NCBI RefSeq assembly: GCF_041431135.1 | Contig: NZ_CP107799.1 | Location: 9,192,501-9,256,500, forward strand | Reading direction: 5' to 3' | DNA: 64,000 bases | Source of the DNA: Streptomyces sp. NBC_00554 | GTDB taxonomy: Bacteria; Actinomycetota; Actinomycetes; Streptomycetales; Streptomycetaceae | Part shown: one piece after another, positions 34,281-43,416 of the stretch | Position numbering within the stretch: position 1 is the stretch's first letter | How the letters are laid out: each line of letters opens with the position of its first letter | Made by a program: the position numbers and the translations under genes | The notes under the pieces: model-generated | Told to the model about the DNA's origin: nothing | What the model saw: the letters and a program-made list of their open reading frames with translations, nothing else | Database searches by the model: none

Positions 34281-34838
34281 ATGGCCCCCTCGGCGTCGAG
34301 CGCCATCACCCTGAACATCAACGGGGAGAAATACACGCTGCCAGTCGACCACCGCACCACCCTGCTCGACGCCTTGCGCGAGCGTCTCGATCTGACCGGC
34401 ACCAAGAAGGGCTGCGACCAGGGTCAGTGCGGCGCCTGCACGGTGCTGCTCGACGGACGCCGGGCCCTGTCCTGCCTCCAGCTCGCGGTCGCCGCCGAGG
34501 GGCGTGCGATCACCACCATCGAAGGGGTGGCGGACGGTGAGCGGTTGCATCCGGTGCAGCAGGCCTTCCTCGACCTCGACGGCTACCAGTGCGGCTACTG
34601 CACACCGGGGCAGATCTGTTCCGCCCTCGCGGTGATCGAGGAGCACGCGGCGGGCTGGCCGAGCGCCGTGACCGCCGACGTCCGGCCCGAAGCGGGAGTT
34701 CCGCAGCTGACGGCCGACGAGATCCGCGAGCGGATGAGCGGCAACCTGTGCCGCTGCGGTGCCTATGTGTCGATCGTGCAGGCGGTCGCGCGAGCGGCAG
34801 AGGCTCAAGCGGCCGAGGCCGAGGAGGCGGCGGCATGA
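34281..34838 (+). CDS. PaoA-type [2Fe-2S] subunit of molybdenum aldehyde oxidoreductase
   Basis: 185-residue iron-sulfur subunit with the plant-type cluster (GCDQGQCGACTVLLDG ... LSC) and the helical cluster (CGYCTPGQICSA ... CRCGAY). It moves electrons from the molybdenum site to FAD. A longer insert between the two cluster motifs and a C-terminal Ala/Glu-rich tail set it apart from CoxS in this window. It has no Tat signal, unlike E. coli PaoA, so the enzyme is probably cytoplasmic. The stop overlaps the next start by 4 bp. Confidence 0.93.
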   Translation: MAPSASSAITLNINGEKYTLPVDHRTTLLDALRERLDLTGTKKGCDQGQCGACTVLLDGRRALSCLQLAVAAEGRAITTIEGVADGERLHPVQQAFLDLDGYQCGYCTPGQICSALAVIEEHAAGWPSAVTADVRPEAGVPQLTADEIRERMSGNLCRCGAYVSIVQAVARAAEAQAAEAEEAAA

Positions 34839-35827
34839 GGGAGTTCGACTATCAGCGCGTGTTCGACGTCTCCGGCGCGGTCGCCCTGCTGGGCGCCGAC
34901 CCCGAGGCGCGCTTCCTCGGCGGCGGCACCAACCTCGTGGACCTGATGAAGGCCGGCGTGGAACGGCCCGCCCGGCTCGTCGACGTACGCGAACTGCCCC
35001 TCGACCGGATCGAGTTCACACCGGACGACGGCCTGCGCATCGGCGCCACCGCCACCAACAGCGACCTGGCCGCCCATCCCGAAGTCCGGCGCCACTACCC
35101 GGCGTTGGCGCAGGCCATCCTGGCCGGCGCCTCCGGTCAACTGCGCAACATGGCCACGGTCGGCGGGAACCTGCTCCAGCGCACCCGTTGCGGCTACTTC
35201 ACCGACCTGGCGAAACCGTGCAACAAGCGTGCCCCCGGCAGCGGTTGCCCCGCCATCGAGGGCGAGCACCACAACCACGCGATCCTCGGCGCCTCCGAGC
35301 ACTGCGTGGCCACCCACCCCTCGGACATGGCGGTCGCACTCGCCGCCTTCGACGCCGTCGTCCATTACGAAACGGCGGACGGTCCGGGCGAGTTGCCGCT
35401 CGCGGAGTTCTATCTCCCGGTGGGAGACACCCCGCACCTGGAGACAGCCCTGCCGCCCGGCGCACTGATCACCGGCGTCACCCTGCCGCCGGCGCCGGTT
35501 GCGGCCAACTCCCGCTACCGGAAGGTGCGCGAGCGTGCCTCGTACGCCTTCGCGATCGGCTCGGTCGCCGCCGCTCTCGACGTCCGGGGCGATGTCGTAC
35601 GTGAAGTGCGGCTGGCCTTCGGGGCGGTGGCGTCCCGGCCGTGGCGGGCCCGGGAGGCGGAGCGGGTGCTGACCGGGGGACCGGTGAGCGCCGAGGCGTT
35701 CGCGGCCGCCGCCGACGCCGAACTGGCCGTCGCCGAAGCGCTGCCGCACAACGGATACAAGGTGACCTTGATGCGCAACCTCGTCGTGGCCGTGCTGACC
35801 GAACTCGCCGAGGAGGCGACCCGATGA
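34835..35827 (+). CDS. PaoB-type FAD subunit with extra [4Fe-4S] motif
   Basis: 330-residue FAD subunit. The flavin loops are FLGGGTNLVDLMKAGV and ATVGGNLLQRTRCGYF. A Cys-rich insertion follows (TRCGYF ... PCNKRAPGSGCPAI) and matches the additional [4Fe-4S] site of E. coli PaoB; CoxM in this window lacks it. The insertion marks the enzyme as the PaoABC/YagTSR aldehyde oxidoreductase class rather than xanthine dehydrogenase. It overlaps both neighbours by 4 bp. Confidence 0.92.
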   Translation: MREFDYQRVFDVSGAVALLGADPEARFLGGGTNLVDLMKAGVERPARLVDVRELPLDRIEFTPDDGLRIGATATNSDLAAHPEVRRHYPALAQAILAGASGQLRNMATVGGNLLQRTRCGYFTDLAKPCNKRAPGSGCPAIEGEHHNHAILGASEHCVATHPSDMAVALAAFDAVVHYETADGPGELPLAEFYLPVGDTPHLETALPPGALITGVTLPPAPVAANSRYRKVRERASYAFAIGSVAAALDVRGDVVREVRLAFGAVASRPWRAREAERVLTGGPVSAEAFAAAADAELAVAEALPHNGYKVTLMRNLVVAVLTELAEEATR

Positions 35828-37953
35828 CGACGCCGACCACGACGACCGGAACCACCGCCGCGACCCGAGCCGTCGGCACCGCCCACACGCGTGTGGAGGG
35901 CCGGGCGAAGGTCACCGGAGCGGCCCGCTACGCCGGAGAGATCCCGTACGCCGAACTCGCCCACGGCTGGCTGGTGTTGTCGACCGTGGCCCGCGGCCGT
36001 ATCCGCTCGGTGGAGGACACGTCCGTCCTCGGGATGCCCGGCGTCCTCACCGTCCTGCACCACGCGAACGCCCCGCGCCTCGAGGGGAACTACATGAACG
36101 GGTTCGGGCCGCCCGACCCGGTGCTTCAGCTCTTCCAGCACGACCGCGTCCCCTTCGTCGGCTGGCCGGTGGCGCTGGTCGTCGCCGAAACGCCCGAGCA
36201 GGCGAGGGAGGCCGCCGAGTCGCTGGTGGTCCAGTACGACGAGGAGCCGTACGACGTCGCGTTCTTCGCCGGGCGTCCGGGGATGTACACGCCGGAGGAT
36301 TCGGAGACGGCGAAAGGGGACCTGGAGGCCGAACTCGCAGGGTCCGCCGTCGTGGTGGACGCCGAGTACACCACGCCCGAGGAACACCACAGCCCCATGG
36401 AGCCGCACGCGGCGACAGCGCGCTGGGACAGCGGCCGGCTCGAGGTCGTCGACTCCAACCAGGGCAGCGGGTTCGTGGCCGACGAGCTCGCGAAACTGTT
36501 CTCGCTCGACCCGGACTCGGTGCGCGTGCGGTCCGAACACGTCGGCGGCGGCTTCGGGGCCAAGGCGACCCGCCCGCACTCGGTCCTCGCCGTGATGGCG
36601 GCGACCGTTCTGCACCGCCCGGTGCGGGTCGTGCTGACCCGCCGCCAGATGTTCTCGCTCGTCGGCTACCGCAGCCCCACGGCGCAGCGCGTCAGGCTCG
36701 GCGCCGACGCCGACGGGCGGCTGCGCGCGTTCGACCACCAGGGCGAGTCCTTGACCTCGACCGTCCATGAATTCGTCGAGCGGAGCGCGAACTTCGGGCA
36801 TGCGATGTACGACGCCGACGCGCACCACACGGTGAACCGCGTCGTACGGCTCGACGTGCCGACCCCGAGCTGGATGCGTGCGCCGGGCGAGGCGCCGGGC
36901 TCGTTCGCCGTGGAGTCCGCGCTCGACGAACTCGCCGAGAAGAGCGGCATCGACCCGATAGCCCTGCGCGTACGGAACGAACCGGTCGTGGGGCCGGTCT
37001 CCGGGATGCCGTTCAGCAGCCGCAACGTCCTCGCCTGCTACCGGGAGGGCGCCCGCAGGTTCGGCTGGGCGGACCGCGACCCGCGTCCCGGCATCCGCCG
37101 AGAAGGGCGCTGGCTGCTCGGTACCGGTATGGCGGCCTCGGCGTTCCCGACGCTCTCCGCCCCTTCGACGGCGGCCGTGACGGCGGATGCGGACGGCACC
37201 TTCACCGTACGGATCACCGCGGCGGACATCGGGACCGGAGCCCGCACTGCGCTGACCCAGATAGCCGCGGACGCGCTGGAAGTGGAACCGGAGCGGGTCC
37301 GAGTGCGCATCGCCGACAGTGACTTCGGCCCCGCGATGATCGCCGGCGGCTCCATGGGGACACGCTCCTGGGCCTGGGCGATCAACGTCGCGGCGAGCGA
37401 GCTGCGGGGTCAACTGGCCCTGGGCGGCAGCATTCCGCCCGAGGGGATCACCGCGCGGTCCGACACCTCCGAGGCCGTCCGCGCGCTGACGAAGAAGGAA
37501 CGGAACGCCTTCGGGGCGCAGTTCGCCGAGGTCGCCGTGGATGTCACCAGCGGTGAGGTACGTGTACGGCGGCTGCTCGGCATCTTCGCCGCGGGCCGGA
37601 TCATCAACCCGCTCACCGCACGCGGCCAGTTCATCGGCGGGATGGTCTGGGGGCTGTCCATGGCACTGCACGAGGAGGCGATCAGGGACCAGGCCTCGGG
37701 CGGCCATGTCGGCGCCGACCTCGCGGGCTACCACTTCGCCGCGCACGCCGACATCCCGCCCATCGAGGCGGACTGGGTGGACGACCCGGACCCCGACGAC
37801 CCCGTCGGTATCAAGGGCATCGGCGAGATCGGGGTCGTGGGCACCGCCGCGGCGATCGCCAACGCGGTCTGGCACGCGACCGGCGTACGCCACCGGAACC
37901 TGCCGATCCGGCCCGACCGCGTGCTGACGGCGACTGCGGGCGGACATGCTTGA
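35824..37953 (+). CDS. PaoC-type molybdopterin subunit of aldehyde oxidoreductase
   Basis: 709-residue molybdenum subunit that oxidises aldehydes to acids. The N-terminal hammerhead domain has RVEGRAKVTGAARYAGEIP. Molybdopterin contacts include GGGFGAKATRPHS and SWMRAPGEAPGSFAVESALDELA. The catalytic Glu is Glu668 in IKGIGEIGVVGT. The sequence is full length for PaoC-like proteins. It overlaps the FAD subunit by 4 bp and the XdhC gene by 8 bp. Confidence 0.94.
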   Translation: MTTPTTTTGTTAATRAVGTAHTRVEGRAKVTGAARYAGEIPYAELAHGWLVLSTVARGRIRSVEDTSVLGMPGVLTVLHHANAPRLEGNYMNGFGPPDPVLQLFQHDRVPFVGWPVALVVAETPEQAREAAESLVVQYDEEPYDVAFFAGRPGMYTPEDSETAKGDLEAELAGSAVVVDAEYTTPEEHHSPMEPHAATARWDSGRLEVVDSNQGSGFVADELAKLFSLDPDSVRVRSEHVGGGFGAKATRPHSVLAVMAATVLHRPVRVVLTRRQMFSLVGYRSPTAQRVRLGADADGRLRAFDHQGESLTSTVHEFVERSANFGHAMYDADAHHTVNRVVRLDVPTPSWMRAPGEAPGSFAVESALDELAEKSGIDPIALRVRNEPVVGPVSGMPFSSRNVLACYREGARRFGWADRDPRPGIRREGRWLLGTGMAASAFPTLSAPSTAAVTADADGTFTVRITAADIGTGARTALTQIAADALEVEPERVRVRIADSDFGPAMIAGGSMGTRSWAWAINVAASELRGQLALGGSIPPEGITARSDTSEAVRALTKKERNAFGAQFAEVAVDVTSGEVRVRRLLGIFAAGRIINPLTARGQFIGGMVWGLSMALHEEAIRDQASGGHVGADLAGYHFAAHADIPPIEADWVDDPDPDDPVGIKGIGEIGVVGTAAAIANAVWHATGVRHRNLPIRPDRVLTATAGGHA

Positions 37954-39145
37954 CCTCGCCGACGAGTTGCACCGGTGGGCCGAGGAAGGCCGGGACTTCG
38001 CCGTCGCCACCGTGGTGTCCGTCGGCGGCAGCGCGCCGCGCGGTCCCGGTGCAGCCCTCGCCGTCGACAGCCACGGCACGGTCATCGGCTCGGTCTCCGG
38101 CGGCTGCGTCGAGGGGGCGGTGTACGACCTCTGCGTCGAGGCGCTGCAGGACGGCCGCACGGTGCTCGAACGGTTCGGCTACAGCGACGAGGACGCCTTC
38201 GCGGTGGGCCTCACCTGCGGCGGGGTCATCGAGGTCCTGGTCACCCCGGTGCGCGCGGACGCGCCGGACCGGGAGGTGTTCACGGCGGCCTTGTCGGCGG
38301 CCGCACGAGGGGAGGCCGCGGCGGTCGCCCGGGTGATCCGGGGCCCGGGTGAACTCCTTGGCAGAGCGCTCCTGGTCCACATCGACGGGTCGTACGACGG
38401 GGGGCTCGGCGGCACGTACGAGGGCGGTCCCGGAGGCCCTCGCACAGCCGATCGCGACGAACTCCCGGATCTGGACCGGGCTGCGGTGGCGGAGGCCCGC
38501 GCGATGCTGGACACCGGTCGCACCGGCACGGTCGAGATCTCGGAGGGCGGATCGAGCTGCCCGGGCGGAGTGACGCTGTTCGTCGAGACGAGGGTGCCGC
38601 CGCCCCGCATGATCGTGTTCGGTGCCGTGGACTTCGCGGCGGCGCTGGTGCGGGCCGGCAAGTTCCTCGGCTACCACGTGACCGTGTGCGACGCCCGACC
38701 CGTCTTCGCCACGCGCCTCCGCTTCCCCGAGGCCGACGACATCGTGGTCGACTGGCCGCACCGCTACCTCCGGAGCACCGGGACCGACGGCCGCACGGTG
38801 CTGTGCGTACTCACGCATGACGCCAAGTTCGACATCCCGCTGCTGGAGACCGCCCTGCGGCTGCCGGTCGCCTTCGTCGGCGCGATGGGCTCGCGCCGGA
38901 CCCACCAGGACCGGGACCGCCGACTGCGCGAAGTCGGCCTCACCGACGGTGAGTTGGCCCGCCTTCGGTCCCCGATCGGGCTCGACCTCGGCGCCCGTAC
39001 GCCCGAGGAGACCGCCCTGTCCATCGCGGCGGAGATCGTTGCGGCCCGCCGGGGAGGCACGGGCGTTCCGCTGACCGGTTCGGGGACGCCCATTCACCGT
39101 GACGTGGACGGGAGGCAGGCCGGTACCACTGAGGAAGCCGCGTGA
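37946..39145 (+). CDS. XdhC/PaoD-type molybdenum cofactor maturation protein
   Basis: 399-residue protein. The N-terminal XdhC domain reads VSVGGSAPRGPGAALAVD ... GSVSGGCVEGAVYDLCVEAL. The C-terminal Rossmann domain has MIVFGAVDFAAALVRAGKFLGYHVTVCDARPVF, CVLTHDAKFDIPLLETAL and GLDLGARTPEETALSIAAEI. It sulfurates and protects the molybdenum cofactor before insertion. A Gly/Tyr-rich insert near residues 150-170 is unusual. It belongs to the aldehyde oxidoreductase operon, and differs from the cox-linked XdhC in being longer and lacking a YHS domain. Confidence 0.93.
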   Translation: MLDLADELHRWAEEGRDFAVATVVSVGGSAPRGPGAALAVDSHGTVIGSVSGGCVEGAVYDLCVEALQDGRTVLERFGYSDEDAFAVGLTCGGVIEVLVTPVRADAPDREVFTAALSAAARGEAAAVARVIRGPGELLGRALLVHIDGSYDGGLGGTYEGGPGGPRTADRDELPDLDRAAVAEARAMLDTGRTGTVEISEGGSSCPGGVTLFVETRVPPPRMIVFGAVDFAAALVRAGKFLGYHVTVCDARPVFATRLRFPEADDIVVDWPHRYLRSTGTDGRTVLCVLTHDAKFDIPLLETALRLPVAFVGAMGSRRTHQDRDRRLREVGLTDGELARLRSPIGLDLGARTPEETALSIAAEIVAARRGGTGVPLTGSGTPIHRDVDGRQAGTTEEAA

Positions 39146-39184
39146 CCCGGTGTCGGAAGGCGCCGGACGCCGATGGCGGGGAGT

Positions 39185-39880
39185 TCAGGAAACCGGAGCC
39201 GAGGCCACGAGCCAGTCGTACGCGGCCCGTGCGGTGAACTCGGCCTGGCCGCCACGCAGCAGCAGGCCGGCCGTGGCGAACCCCGGGTCGTCGGCCTGAG
39301 CGGCGACGTAGGGGATGGCGATGCAGCGCATCCCGGCCGCGTGCGCGGCGGCGGCGCCCGGGGCGGCGTCCTCCAGGACCACGCAGTCGGCCGCGGCAGC
39401 CCCCAGGCGGCGTGCCGCCTCCAGGAAGACGTCGGGCGCGGGCTTGCCATGGGCGACCTCGTCGGACGAGACGACGGTCGGCAGGTGGGCGGCCAGGCCC
39501 GTGCCCGTCAGGATCGCCTCGATGGCCTCCGGTGAGGAACCCGAGGCCACGGCCATCGGGACGCCGTCGCCGGCCAGCAGTTCCACGAACTTCCGCATCT
39601 CCGGGTACACGCGTGTGGAGGCGCGGGCCAGCTCCAGATAGCGGCGGTTGGTGTCGGCGAGCAGGGTGTCGAGCGGGGCCGTCAGACCGTAGCGCTCCTT
39701 CCAGAGGGCGAGCGTCTCCCGGGTGCTGATGCCGACGTAGCTCTCGTGGTCGGACCAGGTGAAATCGGTGACGCCGTACTCGGCGAGCGTCCGCCGGCCC
39801 GCCTCGAAGTAGTTCGGCTCGCTGTCCACGAGTGTTCCGTCGAGATCGAAGACGACTGCGGTGCCGGTGAGAGTGCTCAT
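39185..39880 (-). CDS. HAD-superfamily phosphatase, beta-phosphoglucomutase-like
   Basis: 231-residue hydrolase with motif 1 VVFDLDGTLVDSE, motif 2 VASGSSPEAIEAIL and motif 3 GKPAPDVFLEAARRLG ... VLEDAAPG. The helical cap (residues ~20-85) resembles phosphoglycolate phosphatases and beta-phosphoglucomutases. The substrate is a small phosphorylated metabolite of unknown identity. It converges on the XdhC gene, 39 bp away. Confidence 0.9.
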   Translation of the reverse strand: MSTLTGTAVVFDLDGTLVDSEPNYFEAGRRTLAEYGVTDFTWSDHESYVGISTRETLALWKERYGLTAPLDTLLADTNRRYLELARASTRVYPEMRKFVELLAGDGVPMAVASGSSPEAIEAILTGTGLAAHLPTVVSSDEVAHGKPAPDVFLEAARRLGAAAADCVVLEDAAPGAAAAHAAGMRCIAIPYVAAQADDPGFATAGLLLRGGQAEFTARAAYDWLVASAPVS

Positions 39881-39946
39881 GGGGTCCAGGATGCCAATGA
39901 TCAGCTCTGTGCCGGGCAGCCGCGTGGGTACGCCCCGCGCGGCCGG

Positions 39947-40423
39947 TCAGTTCTTCGTGGCGCGCCCGATCGACTCCACCAGCGGCAGCAGCCGCTGCGG
40001 GACGCGCTCGCGCAGGGCCACCTCCGTGCGGGTGCGGACGACGCCCGGCAGGCTGATCAGCGCCTGGATCACGTCCTCGAGGTGCGCGTTGTCACGCGCC
40101 ACGACCCGGGTCAGCAGATCACCGCCTCCCGTGATCGAGAACGCCTCGATGATCTCCGGTACGGCGGCCAACGCGTCGCCCACGTCGTCGAGATGGCCCT
40201 GTGTGACCTCGATGTGCACGAAGGCGAGCACGGGGTGGCCGAGTGCCGCGGGGGACAGGGTCGGGCTCGTACCGGTGATCACTCCGTCCCGCTCGAGCCG
40301 GTCGAGGCGGGCCTGAAGGGTGCCGCGGGCGACGCCGAGCATGCGGGCGTACTCACGCACGCTGGTGCGCGGCTGCTCAAGGAGCAGCCGCAGGATACGG
40401 GTGTCGAGCTCGTCCACGGCCAT
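39947..40423 (-). CDS. Lrp/AsnC-family regulator
   Basis: 158-residue regulator. The N-terminal helix-turn-helix is LDTRILRLLLEQPRTSVREYARMLGVARGTLQARLDRLERDGVI. The C-terminal RAM (ligand) domain has VLAFVHIEVTQG and GGGDLLTRVVARDNAHLEDVI. Such proteins respond to amino acids. The target is not evident, since the neighbouring genes are unrelated. The ATG at 40423 is followed directly by conserved sequence. Confidence 0.92.
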   Translation of the reverse strand: MAVDELDTRILRLLLEQPRTSVREYARMLGVARGTLQARLDRLERDGVITGTSPTLSPAALGHPVLAFVHIEVTQGHLDDVGDALAAVPEIIEAFSITGGGDLLTRVVARDNAHLEDVIQALISLPGVVRTRTEVALRERVPQRLLPLVESIGRATKN

Positions 40424-40520
40424 GGTCCGTCGGCCTCCCGTCGCCTCGGGTGATCATTACCGACTGTACCAATGGCTCAGCTTCAGGCGAGTCCGCTGAG
40501 CCAGGACCGGGCGCGGAAGG

Positions 40521-40955
40521 TCACCAGGGCAGGAAGGTGTGCACGTCCTTGCCGTCGGGCCGCAGCACCACACTGACCTGGTCGCACAGGGTGTGAATGA
40601 GGTGCCAGCCGATTCCGCCCCCGCCGTGCAGCGGCAGGCAGGGGCGGGGTGCGGGCGGGGTGGTGCTGCTGTCCCGCACGGTCACATGGACGCCGTCGAA
40701 GGTGCGGCGCATACGGAGTTCGAAGGGGCCGGGAGCGTACTGGACCGAGTTGGCGACCAGTTCCGTGACCACCAGCAGGATGTCGTCCCAGTGCTCGGCC
40801 GCGCTGGGCGGTGACGCCCGGGCGAGCGCACTCAGATAGCTCTCCGCCGTGAGACGCGCATCGGTCACGTCGCACAACTGGCCGGCAAAGGAGCTGGAGA
40901 GCGTCTCGATCGCCTCCTGTGAAGGTTTCCTGTTCCCACTCGGATCGCTTGCCAT
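40521..40955 (-). CDS. RsbW-like ATP-binding anti-sigma regulator
   Basis: 144-residue HATPase_c_2 protein. The N-box is LLVVTELVANSVQYAPG and the G-box is HGGGGIGWHLIHTL. It is of the RsbW/SpoIIAB type that holds a sigma factor or phosphorylates an anti-anti-sigma factor. It lies 51 bp after the SigB/SigF-type sigma gene in the same direction, so that sigma factor is the natural partner (inference). Confidence 0.9.
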   Translation of the reverse strand: MASDPSGNRKPSQEAIETLSSSFAGQLCDVTDARLTAESYLSALARASPPSAAEHWDDILLVVTELVANSVQYAPGPFELRMRRTFDGVHVTVRDSSTTPPAPRPCLPLHGGGGIGWHLIHTLCDQVSVVLRPDGKDVHTFLPW

Positions 40956-41006
40956 CTGGCCCTCCCGGACCTTGCCGCCGGGATCGGCACCATGGAGGGC
41001 GGCGCC

Positions 41007-41897
41007 TCAGGCGACCGCCGGGTCAAGCAGCCCCGTGCGGAGACGCTTGATGATGCGGGTGATCAGCCGGGAGACGTGCATCTGGGAGATGCCGAGCTCT
41101 TTGCCGATCTGGGCCTGGGTGCGCTCCTCGACGAAGCGCAGATGGACGATCAGGCGCTCGCGTGTGTCGAGTTCGGCGATCAGCGGAGCCAGGGAGTGGA
41201 AGTCCTCCACGAGCTCGAGCGAGGGATCCTCCGCGCCGATCAAGTCGGCCAGCACGCCTTCGCCTTCAGCCGCGCCGGTCCCGGCCAGGGCCGCGTCGAG
41301 CGACGTGGAGGCGTACGCGTTCGAGGCCTTGCGCGCCTCGATGACGTCTTCCTCGGACAGGGACATGAGCTCGGAGAGCTCGCGGGTGGTGGGCATGCGG
41401 CCCAGCCTCGTCCGCAGTTCCTCCGTGGCCTTGGCGAGCTCGACGCGGGCTTCCTGCAGACGGCGGGGTACGTGCACCGCCCAACTGGTGTCGCGGAAGA
41501 AGCGCTTGATCTCGCCGACGATGTAGGGGACGGCGAAGGAGGTGAACTCGACCTCTCGGGTGAGCTCGAAGCGGTCGATGGCCTTGATCAGACCGATGGT
41601 GCCGACCTGGACGATGTCCTCCATCGAGTCGCCGCGGCTGCGGAAGCGGGAGGCGGCGTAGCGGACCAGCGAGAGGTTCATTTCGATCAAGGTGTTGCGC
41701 GCGTACTGGTATTCGTGCGTGCCCTCTTCGAGCATGGTGAGCCGGTCGAAGAACTGGCGGGAGAGCTCGCGCGCGTCCTTCGGGTTGACCTTCGAGGGGT
41801 CGTCGATGACCGGAAGCTCCGACTCGCCGCCCACCTCGCCCGCTTCGGCCGTCCGCTGTGCCGTGGCCGTTGTTTCCAGCGCCCTCACGGCTGCCAT
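41007..41897 (-). CDS. RNA polymerase sigma factor, SigB/SigF/SigG family
   Basis: About 296 residues. Region 2 reads LIEMNLSLVRYAASRFRSRGDSMEDIVQVGTIGLIKAIDRFELTREVEFTSFAVPYIVGEIKRFFRD. Region 3 contains SWAVHVPRRLQEARVELAKATEEL, and region 4 ends with AQIGKELGISQMHVSRLITRIIKRLR. This is the stress/sporulation group controlled by partner switching. I chose the ATG at 41897 (GGTGGA 4 nt upstream); a GTG at 41906 is also plausible. It is divergent from the STAS gene and followed by the RsbW-like gene. Confidence 0.93.
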   Translation of the reverse strand: MAAVRALETTATAQRTAEAGEVGGESELPVIDDPSKVNPKDARELSRQFFDRLTMLEEGTHEYQYARNTLIEMNLSLVRYAASRFRSRGDSMEDIVQVGTIGLIKAIDRFELTREVEFTSFAVPYIVGEIKRFFRDTSWAVHVPRRLQEARVELAKATEELRTRLGRMPTTRELSELMSLSEEDVIEARKASNAYASTSLDAALAGTGAAEGEGVLADLIGAEDPSLELVEDFHSLAPLIAELDTRERLIVHLRFVEERTQAQIGKELGISQMHVSRLITRIIKRLRTGLLDPAVA

Positions 41898-42118
41898 GCA
41901 GTCCACCCCAAATCCCCGAAGGTTTTGATGACATAGCCCGGATGCCCCGGTTGGCGGACCTCACACCCCCCAAGCCGCTGAAATGTCGGAACGGCCCGCG
42001 GCGGCACGGTCGGCCCTTCGGTCAACCGGTCGTGGTCCGGAGCGGCCGAGTACCCTGGGGCGCCGAAAGCCGGGGTTGACACGGCGTACGACGGGCGCGG
42101 AGAGGTGGGGGTGGAGAA

Positions 42119-42484
42119 ATGGCGTACGGCGATGACGAGTTGGCGGCGGGAGCAGCCGCCCCGTCCGACCTCGGCGGAGCCGCCCTCCGTCTGTACACCC
42201 TCCAAGAGCGCCCGGGTGTACGGCTCGTCGGCGAGATCAGCCCGTCCACACGCCTCGTCTGGCGGCAGGCCCTCGATCAGCTGGCCGGCCGACACGATCA
42301 CGTCTGCTTTCTGGAGCTGTCCGCGATCACCTTCGTCGACGTCGCCGGTGCCTCCGAACTCGCGCGCACCGCGCAGGCGTTGAACGAGAGACGGCGTCTG
42401 GTCCTGGAACGGCCGCCGCCCGAACTCCCGCGGATCCTTGAGCTGTTCTGGCCGGAACTCCGGGCCATCGAGGTGGCGGCATGA
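42119..42484 (+). CDS. STAS-domain anti-anti-sigma-like protein
   Basis: 121-residue STAS protein with GVRLVGEISPSTRLVWRQALDQL and the phosphorylation-loop region LELSAITFVDVAGASELARTAQAL. The usual Ser/Thr of SpoIIAA (DxS) is placed as VDVAGAS, so the target residue may be the later Ser. The ATG at 42119 has GGTGGAG 2-3 nt upstream. It overlaps the next gene by 4 bp. Together they look like an input pair of a partner-switching pathway. Confidence 0.87.
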   Translation: MAYGDDELAAGAAAPSDLGGAALRLYTLQERPGVRLVGEISPSTRLVWRQALDQLAGRHDHVCFLELSAITFVDVAGASELARTAQALNERRRLVLERPPPELPRILELFWPELRAIEVAA

Positions 42485-43416
42485 CGAATGCGGCCACCCG
42501 GACCGAGCCGTTCGCCCATCCGGCACTGCTGTACCGCAGCGACCAGGAGTACCTGGCCGGGACCTTGCCGTTCCTGCTGGACGGTATGGCCGCCGCGGAG
42601 CCCGTCGCCGTGGCCGCCCCCGCCCCGCGGCTGGAGCTGATCCGAGCGGAGCTCGGCGCGGCCGCCGCCGAGGTGCACTTCGTCGACATGACGCGGGCCG
42701 GGCGGAACCCCGGACGCATCATCCCGTCGGTCCTGCGGTCGTTCGCCGACGCCCGGACCGCCGGCCGCGTCCGCATCATCGGGGAGCCGATCTGGCCCGG
42801 CCGCACCGCGGTGGAGTATCCGGCCTGCGTTCAGCACGAGGCACTGATCAACGTGGCCTTCCAAGGCCGCGACGTGACGATCCTGTGCCCATACGACGCG
42901 CGGGCCCTCCCCTCCGATGTGATCGCCGACGCGCACGCCACGCATCCCGTCGTCATCGACGCGGGCCGGGAGCGGGCCAGCACCGCCTACGCGCTCGAGC
43001 GGGTGCTCGCGCGCTGCAACGAGAGGTTGCTTCATCCGCCAGGAGCGGCGACGGTCCACTTCGACTCCGATGCCCTGCCGACCTCTCGCGACTTCGCGGT
43101 GCGCGAGGCGCGCGAGCGGGGGATGAGCGATGCCCGCGTGCAGGACCTGGCTCTGGTCGTCGCGGAGCTGACCACCAACAGCGTCGTGCACGGCGGCGGT
43201 TCGGGAACGTTGCGGATCTGGGCCGAGAGCGAGCAGATCGTCTGCGAGGTGCAGGACAACGGGCACCTGGCCGACCCACTGGCCGGCCGGCACCCGGTGC
43301 GGATCGAACAGCTCGGCGGACGTGGCCTGTTCCTCGTGCACTTCCTCTCCGACCTCGTCCGCGTACACACCGGCGAGGATGGCACGACGGTCCGCAGTTA
43401 CGTTGCCCGGACGTGA
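42481..43416 (+). CDS. MEDS sensory domain plus RsbW-like ATPase
   Basis: 311 residues. Residues ~10-175 form a MEDS (DcmR-type sensory) domain, opening FAHPALLYRSDQEYLAGTLPFLLDGMAAAEPVAVAAP, with RIIGEPIWPGR. Residues ~205-311 form an HATPase_c_2 domain with N-box LALVVAELTTNSVVHGGG, VQDNGHLADP and G-box LGGRGLFLVHFLS. This domain pair is common in Streptomyces and is thought to couple small-molecule sensing to anti-sigma kinase activity. It overlaps the STAS gene (ATGA). Confidence 0.9.
   Translation: MTNAATRTEPFAHPALLYRSDQEYLAGTLPFLLDGMAAAEPVAVAAPAPRLELIRAELGAAAAEVHFVDMTRAGRNPGRIIPSVLRSFADARTAGRVRIIGEPIWPGRTAVEYPACVQHEALINVAFQGRDVTILCPYDARALPSDVIADAHATHPVVIDAGRERASTAYALERVLARCNERLLHPPGAATVHFDSDALPTSRDFAVREARERGMSDARVQDLALVVAELTTNSVVHGGGSGTLRIWAESEQIVCEVQDNGHLADPLAGRHPVRIEQLGGRGLFLVHFLSDLVRVHTGEDGTTVRSYVART

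Noticed and set aside
35515-38160. 881-codon minus-strand frame opposite the PaoC-type gene
   Set aside because: Antisense to a complete molybdenum hydroxylase subunit; no domain of its own.
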